Below the pieces are notes generated by a model, which had not been told where the DNA came from, ran no database searches, and was given only the letters and a program-made list of their open reading frames with translations. Positions 36,641 through 45,580 of a stretch of DNA of 64,000 bases are shown here, in pieces; within the stretch, counting starts at the first letter, position 1; each line of letters opens with the position of its first letter. A program made the translations under genes and the position numbers. The stretch spans positions 5,274,001 to 5,338,000 of the forward strand of contig NZ_CP117768.1 of NCBI RefSeq assembly GCF_028623165.1, written 5' to 3'. This DNA comes from Nostoc sp. UHCC 0926 (lineage in GTDB: Bacteria; Cyanobacteriota; Cyanobacteriia; Cyanobacteriales; Nostocaceae).

Positions 36641-39316
36641 GTGAATTATCCTGCGCCGTCTCCAGAACTTGACTTAGGGTCTATATTTCCCTTTGAACTG
36701 GATCAGTTTCAAAAAGAAGCGATCGCGTCCCTGAACGCCGGACGCTCCGTAGTCGTGTGTGCCCCCACAGGTTCGGGCAAAACATTAGTCGGGGAATACG
36801 CCATTTATCGCGCCCTGTCGCGAGGAAAACGTGTATTTTATACTACTCCCCTAAAGGCGCTGTCGAATCAAAAATTACGTGACTTTCGAGAAAAATTTGG
36901 GTTTGATCAAGTCGGACTGTTAACTGGAGATGCTTCCATTAACAGGGATGCACCGATTTTGGTGATGACTACAGAAATTTTCCGAAATATGCTCTATGGC
37001 ACACCCATTGGGCAAATTGGCATCTCATTAGTAGACGTTGACGCCGTGATCCTTGATGAGTGCCACTACATGAACGATCGCCAGCGCGGTACAGTTTGGG
37101 AAGAATCAATTATCTATTGTCCCCGGGAAGTGCAACTGGCAGCCCTCTCAGCAACGGTTGCCAACAGCGATCAACTCACCGACTGGCTAAATCGCGTTCA
37201 CGGCCCAACAGACCTGATTTACTCCGATTTTCGCCCAGTCCCCTTAGAATTTCACTTTTGCAATCCCAAAGGGTTATTTCCCCTGCTGAATGATAGCAAA
37301 ACCAAAATTAACCCCCGCCTTCAGAAGAAGAAGGGGAGAGGGGGAGAAAGGGAGAAGGGGAGAAGTGGTAGACCTGAGGCTCCTGGCATCATTTATACCT
37401 TGAGCCAGTTAGAGCAACGAGATATGCTACCAGCGATTTACTTTATCTTCAGCCGCCGGGGATGTGATAAAGCGGTGGCAGAAGTGGGTGATTTATGGCT
37501 GGTAAATAATGAAGAGTCCCAGATTTTGCGCCAACAGATTGATGACTTTTTAGTCCGCAATCCCGAAGCAGGGCGTTCTGGACAAATTGCACCCCTATAC
37601 CGAGGAATTGCCGCCCACCACGCCGGAATTTTGCCTGCTTGGAAAGCACTGGTAGAAGAACTATTTCAGCAGGGGCTGATTAAAGTAGTATTCGCCACCG
37701 AGACACTAGCAGCGGGAATTAATATGCCCGCCCGGACAACGGTTATTTCTACCCTTTCCAAGCGTACCGACACTGGACACCGCCTGTTGAATGCTTCCGA
37801 ATTCTTGCAAATGGCGGGACGGGCAGGCCGCCGGGGGATGGATAAACAAGGTCATGTGGTGACAGTCCAAACTCCCTTTGAAGGAGCCAAAGAGGCCGCG
37901 TATTTGGGAACATCCAAGCCAGACCCCCTAGTAAGCCAGTTTACGCCCAGTTATGGCATGGTACTCAATTTGCTGCAAACCCACACCCTAGAGCAAACCA
38001 GGGAACTCATAGAACGCAGCTTTGGGCAGTACATGGCCACCTTGCATTTAAGACCAGAATACGATGAGATTGCCGAACTGCAAACACAATTAGCTCAACT
38101 TCATGAGCAAATCGCCGCAGTTGATGAAAATGAACTGGCTGTTTATGAGAAATTGCGGCAACGTCTGAAAGTGGAACGCCAGATATTGAAAACCCTGCAA
38201 GAGCAAGCGCAGGATGATAGACAACAAGAATTGGGGATGATGTTGGGCTTTGCAGTCTCAGGAACTCTGTTGAGTCTCAAAGGCAAAAATATCACAGTGC
38301 CTTCACCTGTAACCGCAATCTTAGTAGGGAAATCGCCTGGTTCTGGTCAAGCTCCTTACTTGGTATGCTTGGGGCACGATAACCGCTGGTATGTAGCAAC
38401 AACAGGGGATGTAGTCGATTTGTATGCCGAACTGCCGCGAGTTGAGGTGCCACCTGATGTACTACCACCGCCAGAGATGCCTTTGAAACCAGGACAGTCG
38501 CGCCGTGGTAATCAAGAAACCTTTGCGATCGCCGGGCGTATTCCCAATCCGATAGAATCTTTGTATCTGGCACCAGAAGTAACAGAACAACTCAGTCGAA
38601 CTGCCGCCATCCAAGAGCAATTAGAAGCTCATTCCTTACATCAATCAGGCAATGCTGCCACGCTTTTCAAGCGTCGCGCCCGCTATGTTGAACTAGAAGC
38701 CGAACTCGAACAGTTGCAAGAGCAAGTAGAGCAACAGTCACAACGTCATTGGGAAGAATTTCTCAATTTAATTTCAATTCTGCAACACTTTGGCGCTTTA
38801 GATAACTTAGTGCCCACACAATTAGGGCGAATCGCTGCCGCCATTCGAGGGGAGAATGAATTGTGGTTGGGTTTAGTATTTGCTAGTGGTGAATTGGACA
38901 ACTTAGATCCGCACCATTTAGCCGCCGCCGCCGCCGCTTTGGTGATGGAAACGCCGCGTCCAGATAGCAAGGTTAACTTTGAGCTTAGTAATGAAGTGGC
39001 AGAAGCCTTGAAAAAATTGCGGGGAATCCGCCACCAAATGTTCCACCGACAACGGCGGTATAACGTAGCGCTGCCTATATGGTTGGAATTTGAGTTAATT
39101 GCCATAGTGGAACAATGGGCGCTAGGAATGGAGTGGACAGAACTCTGCGAGAACACCACCTTGGATGAAGGCGATGTAGTGAGAATTTTACGGCGGACGT
39201 TGGATTTATTATCGCAAATCCCCCACGTACCCCATTTGCCACACTCTTTCCAGCGTAATGCCCATCGGGCGATGCAGTTGATTGATAGATTCCCTGTGAA
39301 TGAGGTCGTTGAATGA
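36641..39316 (+). CDS. Ski2/Mtr4-like DEAD/DEAH RNA helicase with DSHCT domain
   Basis: An 891-residue helicase starting at GTG (MNYPAPSPELDLGSIFPFEL). Motifs: Q-like FELDQFQKEAI, Walker A APTGSGKT, DECHYMNDRQRG, motif III LSATVAN, then FATETLAAGINMPART and QMAGRAGRRG. The C-terminal DSHCT domain (WALGMEWTELCENTTLDEGD) marks Ski2/Mtr4-type RNA helicases. After DSKTKINPRLQ a Lys/Gly/Glu/Arg stretch (KKKGRGGEREKGRSGRPE, about 37321-37376) is encoded by purine-rich repeat DNA, absent from normal relatives in my judgement. Confidence 0.93.
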   Translation: MNYPAPSPELDLGSIFPFELDQFQKEAIASLNAGRSVVVCAPTGSGKTLVGEYAIYRALSRGKRVFYTTPLKALSNQKLRDFREKFGFDQVGLLTGDASINRDAPILVMTTEIFRNMLYGTPIGQIGISLVDVDAVILDECHYMNDRQRGTVWEESIIYCPREVQLAALSATVANSDQLTDWLNRVHGPTDLIYSDFRPVPLEFHFCNPKGLFPLLNDSKTKINPRLQKKKGRGGEREKGRSGRPEAPGIIYTLSQLEQRDMLPAIYFIFSRRGCDKAVAEVGDLWLVNNEESQILRQQIDDFLVRNPEAGRSGQIAPLYRGIAAHHAGILPAWKALVEELFQQGLIKVVFATETLAAGINMPARTTVISTLSKRTDTGHRLLNASEFLQMAGRAGRRGMDKQGHVVTVQTPFEGAKEAAYLGTSKPDPLVSQFTPSYGMVLNLLQTHTLEQTRELIERSFGQYMATLHLRPEYDEIAELQTQLAQLHEQIAAVDENELAVYEKLRQRLKVERQILKTLQEQAQDDRQQELGMMLGFAVSGTLLSLKGKNITVPSPVTAILVGKSPGSGQAPYLVCLGHDNRWYVATTGDVVDLYAELPRVEVPPDVLPPPEMPLKPGQSRRGNQETFAIAGRIPNPIESLYLAPEVTEQLSRTAAIQEQLEAHSLHQSGNAATLFKRRARYVELEAELEQLQEQVEQQSQRHWEEFLNLISILQHFGALDNLVPTQLGRIAAAIRGENELWLGLVFASGELDNLDPHHLAAAAAALVMETPRPDSKVNFELSNEVAEALKKLRGIRHQMFHRQRRYNVALPIWLEFELIAIVEQWALGMEWTELCENTTLDEGDVVRILRRTLDLLSQIPHVPHLPHSFQRNAHRAMQLIDRFPVNEVVE

Positions 39317-39594
39317 ACAGGACGCTCTTACGCACAGAGAGGATTTGATAATTTCTTTGCGTAAAAGCCTCTGTTCATCTTTGCCTCTTTTTCTCTCTGT
39401 GTGTCCTCTTCGTCAACATTAATTTGAGGTCTTTGAAGTAGTGCTACAAACTGCCCCAACAATGAATTTAGATTTGACCAAACAATAGTAGTGGTAAGTG
39501 GTTAAAAGTGCTTTTTTGGTTTCGTATATGTTTTATACGTGATTAATCACATGTAAATAACAGAAGTTATAGTCCCTGTCAACGCTTTTCAATC

Positions 39595-39978
39595 CTAGTA
39601 AACCAGGTTTCCAGTACCCTGCAACTGACGCAAAGAATTTATACACAATGGACAATCGCATCCAAATAACTGAATTGCCCGATCGCTTTCCGCGTCAGTA
39701 AAATTCAACATGGCAATATTCTGGTTTGATACTGATGTGACAATGGTTGAGGAACGTGTAGATGAGGTATATGGTTGCTTTCTCTCTGAATCTCGAATGC
39801 ACACAAAATCTTTTCCACCATGTGGGTTAGTGATACAGGTACGACCGTCTTGTGTGTGCATTAATTTCTGTGTAATACTAGTACTAGCATGGGCAGGATG
39901 AAATACCGCCAGCGTAGACATCATCGACACAAAAATAGAGGAACTGGAAAGCAAATTCAGGAGAATTTTTTTGTTCAT
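39595..39978 (-). CDS. Secreted hypothetical protein, Cys-rich
   Basis: 127 residues with a clear signal peptide (NKKILLNLLSSSSIFVSMM to about residue 31, cleavage after HPAHA). The mature part has Cys in DGRTCITNPHGGKDFVCIRD and GCDCPLCINSLRQLQG, which could form disulfides or bind metal. Typical of small cyanobacterial periplasmic proteins. Not recognised. It stands alone between repeat-rich gaps. Confidence 0.75.
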   Translation of the reverse strand: MNKKILLNLLSSSSIFVSMMSTLAVFHPAHASTSITQKLMHTQDGRTCITNPHGGKDFVCIRDSERKQPYTSSTRSSTIVTSVSNQNIAMLNFTDAESDRAIQLFGCDCPLCINSLRQLQGTGNLVY

Positions 39979-40266
39979 AGATTTCCTTGAGAAAATTGTC
40001 TACTAGTTTAGGGTATTATATTCACTTTCAAACTTCAAGTGAATTTTCCCTAAGAATAGCTAGGTTGACACTTGTTACTCAAGAAAGTTCCATATCTACC
40101 CAGTTTGAGCACAAAGTAGTTGCTACAGCAGAATTCACAAGTCAAACAGGCTTTCTGTCTAAATTTGATACCTAACCTAAGTTGTGTACTTCACAAAATT
40201 TAAATCTGCTGTATATTCCTAACAGTTCTATTTCGTTATATACATAAACCGTCTATAACTCAAGTT

Positions 40267-40493
40267 CCAGTTTAATAACTAAAGTCCGTTTTAACGGACT
40301 ATAACCCAATACGCTTGGGTTAGCGTCAAAAACCATAAACCGCGTAGGTTGGGTTGAACGAAGTGAAACCCAACAAACCACTGAAAATGTTGGGTTTCGT
40401 TCCTCAACCCAACCTACGATTCTCCTTAACCCAAGCGTATTGGACTATAACCTTTTCTCAGTCGTCTTTAGACGACTTTCGCTATTAAACTGG
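40267..40493. mobile_element. Outer MITE-like element, interrupted by another
   Basis: Ends CCAGTTTAATA and TATTAAACTGG are exact inverted repeats. Without the inner insert and its duplicated target it would be about 80 bp, with two small palindromes (AGTCCGTTTTAACGGACT; GTCGTCTTTAGACGAC). The latter motifs recur widely in Nostoc-type genomes to my knowledge. The remaining parts of 39979-40881 have no gene. Confidence 0.75.
40306..40443. mobile_element. Inner MITE: 17-bp perfect ends, 8-bp target duplication
   Basis: 138 bp with perfect terminal repeats CCAATACGCTTGGGTTA / TAACCCAAGCGTATTGG. It is flanked by ACTATAAC at 40298-40305 and 40444-40451, an 8-bp target-site duplication. The middle is a second inverted repeat (CGTAGGTTGGGTTGAACG against CTCAACCCAACCTACG), so the whole folds on itself. 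No coding capacity. Confidence 0.9.
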
Positions 40494-40598
40494 TGAATTC
40501 ATTCTCAGGTGAGCTAGATGAGAATGAAATAGCTCTGATATTCCCAAGATAGTGATTGTTTGCTTGATGTAAGTATAAGGGCTTAATTAAATTAAAGC

Positions 40599-40659
40599 TC
40601 GTAGTCAGCGGCTTTAGCCCTTTAAAATCTTATGCAGAGCGATAAATCGCTGACTACGA
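40599..40659. repeat. Small foldback repeat
   Basis: TCGTAGTCAGCG at 40599-40610 and CGCTGACTACGA at 40648-40659 form a perfect 12-bp stem around 37 bases. It lies about 220 bases before the metal ATPase. Confidence 0.75.
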
Positions 40660-40881
40660 ACAAAAACTATATCTGATATTATTCTATACAATTGCGAACT
40701 GTTATCGTTATCTTTACAAGATTAAAAATCTTGATTTTAACTAAAAGATAGGACAAATATTTAATAATAAATCTGATATAGATTCTCATTCTTAAATTAT
40801 CAACTTGTAAAAACTTCTTTTTTTGATTACATTTGGAAAAAGGCTCATATATCAAGTAAATTACTAGCATAAACAGAAAAA

Positions 40882-42876
40882 ATGAAGCAGAAACTACATT
40901 CAGAATCTTCAGGTTGTTCCAACTGTGAACATGACCATCACGAGAATCATAACCATATTCATAATCACAATCATGATGAGAATCATAACCATGACCACGA
41001 TCACGACCACGGTGGAGAATTCAATCTGAAAAATGAGGTATTGCCTTTGGTAGTGATTTTAAGTTTATATGCACCTGGTGTAATTTTTGAAAATCAATTA
41101 CACAATACATTCTACTCAATAGGTGAATATTTACTTTTTATCCCTGCTTATTTATTAAGTGGATGGAGTGTTTTAAAAACTGCTGGGCGCAATATACTCA
41201 AAGGTAGAGTATTTGATGAAACATTTTTGATGACAGTAGCGACATTAGGGGCGATCGCAATTCATAAATTACCCGAAGCTGTCGGAGTCATGCTATTTTA
41301 TAAAATTGGGGAATTGTTTCAAGATATTGCCGTTAGTCGTTCTCGTAATTCTATTAAAGCTTTATTAGAAGTCCGCCCAGACTATGCCAATATTCAAATA
41401 GACGGAGAACTCAAGAAAGTATCGCCAGAAACAGTAAAGATTGGGGATATTATCGTTGTCAAGCCTGGAGAAAAGATTCCCTTAGATGGTGAGATTATAG
41501 ATGGTAATTCGCAAGTTGATACATCTGCATTAACTGGAGAATCTGTGCCGCGAACGGTGAGGCTGGGAGAGACAGTTTTAGCTGGGATGATCAATAAAAT
41601 GGGTGTTCTCAGCATTAGAGTAACAAAACTTTTTGATGAATCTTCCATTGCTAAGATTTTAGACTTGGTGCAAAATGCCAAAAGTAAAAAAGCAGAAACA
41701 GAGAAATTTATTACTAAATTTGCTCGATATTATACGCCAATAGTAGTTTTTACATCTCTAGCAGTTGCTTTGTTACCTCCTTTATTCATTTCTGGCGCAA
41801 CTTCTTCAGAATGGGTTTATCGGGCCTTAATTTTATTAGTTATTTCCTGTCCGTGTGGACTAGTTATCAGTATTCCATTAGGTTACTTTGGAGGTGTGGG
41901 AGGTGCTGCTAAACGTGGTATTTTAGTTAAAGGCTCTACATTTTTAGATAGTTTAAATGCTGTTAATACAGTTGTTTTTGATAAAACTGGAACGTTAACT
42001 AAAGGAGTATTTCAAGTAGCAAAAATAGTACCACAAAATGGTTTTAATGAACAAGAATTGTTGCAATTAGCAGCCAAAGTAGAATCGCATTCAAATCATC
42101 CTATTGCCCAATCTATCCGCAATGCTTATGGTGAAAAAATCGATGCATTAGATGTGAGAGATTATGAAGAAATAGCAGGTTATGGAATTAGAGCCAAGGT
42201 TGAAAATCAGGTAGTAATAGCGGGAAGCGATCGCCTATTGCATAGAGAGAAGATTGCTCATGATAATTGCCAGTTAGAGGGAACAGTTATTCATCTAGCA
42301 GTGGATAATATTTACGCTGGGTATATTGTCATTGCTGATGAACTTAAAGAAGATGCGAGACACGCTATTCAAGCACTCAAGCGAATGGGTGTAGAGAAAA
42401 CAGTCATGTTAACAGGAGATAATCAAGCGATCGCCTCCCGGATTGCTCAACAGCTTGGCATAGATACTTACGAAGCAGAGTTATTACCTGAAGAAAAAGT
42501 CAATGCCATTGAGAAGTTACTCAGCAGCGCCGGCAAGCATGGTAAAGTTGCCTTCATTGGGGATGGTATTAATGATGCGCCAGTGATTGCTAGAGCAGAT
42601 GTTGGCATGGCAATGGGTGGGTTAGGCTCAGATGCGGCGATAGAAACTGCCGATATTGTGATCATGACAGATGCACCGTCAAAAGTCGCAGAAGCAATAC
42701 AAATTGCTAGAAAAACCCGCAAAATTGTTTGGCAAAATATTGGGTTTGCTTTAGCAATTAAAGCTGTATTTATTGGATTGGGTATTTTCGGGATAGCGAC
42801 TATGTGGGAAGCTGTCTTTGCTGATGTCGGAGTAGCAATGCTTGCAATTTTCAACGCAACTAGAGCGATGAAATAA
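40882..42876 (+). CDS. Zn/Cd/Pb-type heavy-metal P1B-ATPase with His-rich N-terminus
   Basis: 664 residues. In place of a ferredoxin-like HMA domain the N-terminus has CSNC followed by a His/Asp/Asn run (HDHHENHNHIHNHNHDENH), a flexible metal-binding tail. Core motifs: SALTGES, VISCPCGLVISIPLGYFGG (CPC in the transport helix), DKTGTLTKG (phosphorylated Asp), SNHPIAQSI (HP), MLTGDN, and FIGDGINDAPVI. CPC plus the His-rich tail points to Zn2+/Cd2+ efflux rather than Cu+. No ArsR/MerR gene is adjacent, so regulation is unclear. Confidence 0.93.
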   Translation: MKQKLHSESSGCSNCEHDHHENHNHIHNHNHDENHNHDHDHDHGGEFNLKNEVLPLVVILSLYAPGVIFENQLHNTFYSIGEYLLFIPAYLLSGWSVLKTAGRNILKGRVFDETFLMTVATLGAIAIHKLPEAVGVMLFYKIGELFQDIAVSRSRNSIKALLEVRPDYANIQIDGELKKVSPETVKIGDIIVVKPGEKIPLDGEIIDGNSQVDTSALTGESVPRTVRLGETVLAGMINKMGVLSIRVTKLFDESSIAKILDLVQNAKSKKAETEKFITKFARYYTPIVVFTSLAVALLPPLFISGATSSEWVYRALILLVISCPCGLVISIPLGYFGGVGGAAKRGILVKGSTFLDSLNAVNTVVFDKTGTLTKGVFQVAKIVPQNGFNEQELLQLAAKVESHSNHPIAQSIRNAYGEKIDALDVRDYEEIAGYGIRAKVENQVVIAGSDRLLHREKIAHDNCQLEGTVIHLAVDNIYAGYIVIADELKEDARHAIQALKRMGVEKTVMLTGDNQAIASRIAQQLGIDTYEAELLPEEKVNAIEKLLSSAGKHGKVAFIGDGINDAPVIARADVGMAMGGLGSDAAIETADIVIMTDAPSKVAEAIQIARKTRKIVWQNIGFALAIKAVFIGLGIFGIATMWEAVFADVGVAMLAIFNATRAMK

Positions 42877-42982
42877 AATTATTGGGAAATCAGGAATTCA
42901 TAATTGGGAAATTGTAGAAGTTAAAACTAAAGAGTAAGGAGTTATTTATTTAACGCTTCTCACTCATATTCTGCTACCCCAA

Positions 42983-43696
42983 ATGGAACCCATGAATTCA
43001 TCAATCAAAGGTATTGCTACAGCTACTTTAGCTTTACTGCTAAACTATTCAGCAAACCCAGCCTTTGCACTACCCCAGAAAATCAATCATCCAGTGACTG
43101 TTGCTAAATCGCAACCATTAACAGACACCTTGATTGTTCCTGGGGAAAGAGTAGGGGCGATTACACGCAAAACCACCAAGCAAGATTTAGTGAAGCTGTT
43201 TGGTGCATCCCATCTCGTTGATAAAACTATTTCAGGCCCTGAAGGAATGGGTAGTTTTGCAGCTACTCAGTTAAATCTAAATCAGGGGCGATGTCTAACG
43301 ACAAGCTGCTCCGCATCTACGCTCTTGGTAGTTTGGAGTGATAATACCCGTACTAAACCTTTAGATGTGCGTAACTTGGGTTCAGCTTGGAAAACCCGCG
43401 AAGGTATCGGTGTCGGAACCCCCTTGAGCGAGTTACGCAAGAAATTAGGTAACTTTAAACTTTATGGATTGGCGTGGGACTACGGCGGTACGATTTTATT
43501 AGATAGTAGTAAATTATCTCGTTATCAAGGCAAACTCATTTTACGAGTAGACACGGCTCCCAATGCTTCTGAAAAGTTCCCCAATGACTACCAAGCGGTG
43601 TCTGGGGATGCTACTTTTTCCTCCACCAATCCTCACTGGAAATCTTTGGGAATCAGGCTAGCAGAAATTATCGTTGTACTGAACCCAAGTGAGTAG
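42983..43696 (+). CDS. Periplasmic hypothetical protein
   Basis: 237 residues with a signal peptide (SIKGIATATLALLLNYSANP, likely cleaved after AFA). A second ATG is 9 bases downstream. The mature protein has repeated TRKTTKQDLVKLFGASHLVD and IGVGTPLSELRKKLGNFKLY segments, the pattern of SmpA/BamE-like or phosphodiester-glycosidase-linked small periplasmic domains. I cannot name it. It follows the metal ATPase by about 100 bases on the same strand and could be cotranscribed. Confidence 0.75.
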   Translation: MEPMNSSIKGIATATLALLLNYSANPAFALPQKINHPVTVAKSQPLTDTLIVPGERVGAITRKTTKQDLVKLFGASHLVDKTISGPEGMGSFAATQLNLNQGRCLTTSCSASTLLVVWSDNTRTKPLDVRNLGSAWKTREGIGVGTPLSELRKKLGNFKLYGLAWDYGGTILLDSSKLSRYQGKLILRVDTAPNASEKFPNDYQAVSGDATFSSTNPHWKSLGIRLAEIIVVLNPSE

Positions 43697-43925
43697 TGGT
43701 ATGCTAAACATCAGTTTGCTTGCTAGGGCGTAGAGAGGCTATGGAGACGACGTTCTTATACTAAGTCTGGAACTGGTAAATTACTGACAGAAGAAATTAT
43801 ATAAGTGACATCTCGTGTCGCAATGATGTTTCAGCTATTGAAACCAGACACAGTAAACCAGATTGCTAGATCGATAATCTGGCTATTCGTCTTGAGTAAA
43901 GATTATTGACTCAAAAAGTACCTGG
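43697..43925. other. Short intergenic region before the lectin-fold gene
   Basis: No coding frame of note. The promoter of the next gene is presumably here; nothing distinctive is seen. Confidence 0.4.
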
Positions 43926-44870
43926 ATGTCCTCCGAGCATCATCTACAGAACAAACGCCATGCATTACAAGAACATTATGACCTCGTAGCCCAGAAGGTA
44001 AAAAGGTTACGGTGCGATTATGCGATCGCAGCAGATACTCTCATTCGCTTCCAATTAGAAAAGCAAATTGAACAAACTGAAGCTGAACTAAAATTGGCTC
44101 AACAGTTTGATGATCTCGAACGAGGTTTATCTAGTGGAAGCAACATGACTCCAAAATCCATTTCTAAAAAATCTTTAACCAATGAACTTAGTTCTCAACA
44201 AAGAGTAGACATAAATCGAAGAACTGCATTACAGCCTAATTCACTATTTGAAAGCATTGCCCAGGCTAAAAACAAATTGTTTGTAGTTGCTGCAATTCTT
44301 GTGTTTGGGTTAGTAGGGTATCCAGCTTATGAATTTTTTAACCAGCATGAAATTTGGATAAAGAACGCCCCACTTGTTTTGTTTGAATCTGAGGGAAATA
44401 TAGGAGAGTATGCAAGTGGAACAATACTAATTAAACCTCTAAATGTAAAACTTCGTAATTATACTGTTCAAGCCCAATTTAATAACCCCTATGATGGTGC
44501 AATCAATAATTGGGCATATGGTTTTGCCTTTCACGAAGATACAAGTCAGAAAAACCACTTGTTCGACGTGTGGGTTGATTCCAAGGAAAAAAAATGGTAT
44601 GTCTCTTCATATACTAGAGATTTAGAAGGTACTAGAGATTTAGAAGGCAACTTATCAAATCTTGATATTTCAGATAATAGTTCAAATGAACTACGTTTAA
44701 CTATCAAGGGAAAAACAGCTTTATTTTATGTAAATAATCAATTAATTCAAACTTTGGATTTTCCAGATTTTATGAACAAAGGAGAGGTTTTATTAATGGT
44801 AAAAAATAGTGTAGGTGGAAAAACATTTCAATATAAAAACCTTAAACTTTGGTCTCTAGACAAGGACTAG
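43926..44870 (+). CDS. Membrane-anchored lectin/LamG-like protein with caspase-shared helical module
   Basis: 314 residues. Residues 1-70 form a helical module (NKRHALQEHYDLVAQKVKRL, RFQLEKQIEQTEAELKLAQQ) that lines up with the C-terminus of the caspase gene 600 bases downstream. A single membrane helix follows (LFVVAAILVFGLVGYPAYEF, about 118-138). The outer domain is beta-rich with GFAFHEDTSQKNHLFDVWVD, ELRLTIKGKTALFYVNNQLI and LLMVKNSVGGKTFQYKNLKL, the concanavalin-like/LamG (DUF1080-type) pattern. TRDLEG is duplicated exactly (18 bp). It reads as a receptor whose cytoplasmic N-terminus could recruit the caspase. Confidence 0.75.
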   Translation: MSSEHHLQNKRHALQEHYDLVAQKVKRLRCDYAIAADTLIRFQLEKQIEQTEAELKLAQQFDDLERGLSSGSNMTPKSISKKSLTNELSSQQRVDINRRTALQPNSLFESIAQAKNKLFVVAAILVFGLVGYPAYEFFNQHEIWIKNAPLVLFESEGNIGEYASGTILIKPLNVKLRNYTVQAQFNNPYDGAINNWAYGFAFHEDTSQKNHLFDVWVDSKEKKWYVSSYTRDLEGTRDLEGNLSNLDISDNSSNELRLTIKGKTALFYVNNQLIQTLDFPDFMNKGEVLLMVKNSVGGKTFQYKNLKLWSLDKD

Positions 44871-45314
44871 GTGAATCAGCTGTAAATATAAGCAACGTTC
44901 TGTAGGGAGATGATAACTAACGTTTGATCATATTAAAGTATAAAACATGCCTAGTTAAGTTTGAAAAACTACGTATAGCCTGACTTCTCCCTATTGTTAA
45001 ACACTGCTGAACATATTCATTGACTAATTAAATAATTGGGATATTAGGAAAATTAGGACTAGATTCAGAGCGGATATACGTTCCTTCTTTTAAGAATAAA
45101 ATTTCTAAACCTTGTTGTGTAAATTGCCACAGTTCAGGAACTCCCAAAAGATTGCATAGGCAAGGTAATCACAAACTTTGTGCCTCCTCCAATTACAGAA
45201 TTTACATTGTTCACACCCCCATGTCCTTCTACTATAATTTGACGAGTGATCGTTCTAAACTGTACATATTTAATTTAAAATGTTGCAACGGTAAATATTC
45301 CGTTTTTATCATCA
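44871..45314. other. Intergenic region between the membrane protein and the caspase
   Basis: About 440 bases with short low-quality frames only. No terminator hairpin is clear after the membrane protein, so read-through into the caspase is possible. Confidence 0.4.
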
Positions 45315-45580
45315 GGCGATCGCATTCCTCACCCACAGGATGACAAACCAAACTTTTACCAACGGTTATGCATTACTCATTGGTGTAGGTGCTGATTTAC
45401 CTATCACAGTAAAATATGCAACGGCTATACGAGATATACTGATTGATGGCGATCGCATTCCTCATCCACCGCATGACAAATCAAACTTTTACCAACGGTT
45501 ATGCATTACTTATTGGCGTAGGTGCTGATTTACCTGTCACTGTCAAAGATGCAACGGCTATACGAGATATACTAATTGAC
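45315..45580 (+). repeat. 133-bp imperfect tandem duplication of the caspase 5' end
   Basis: Unit 1 (45315-45447) and unit 2 (45448-45580) both run from GGCGATCGCATTCCTCA through an ATG to GATATACT-ATTGA. They contain upstream sequence plus about 36 codons (MTNQTFTNGYALLIGVGADL). Their differences are mostly synonymous third positions. As 133 is not a multiple of three, the frame opened at 45340 dies soon after the junction (62 codons), while unit 2 opens the intact caspase. Confidence 0.9.

Noticed and set aside
45340..45528. 62-codon frame starting like the caspase
   Set aside because: It is the first copy of the duplicated 5' end and goes out of frame at the junction, so it is described as a repeat, not a gene.
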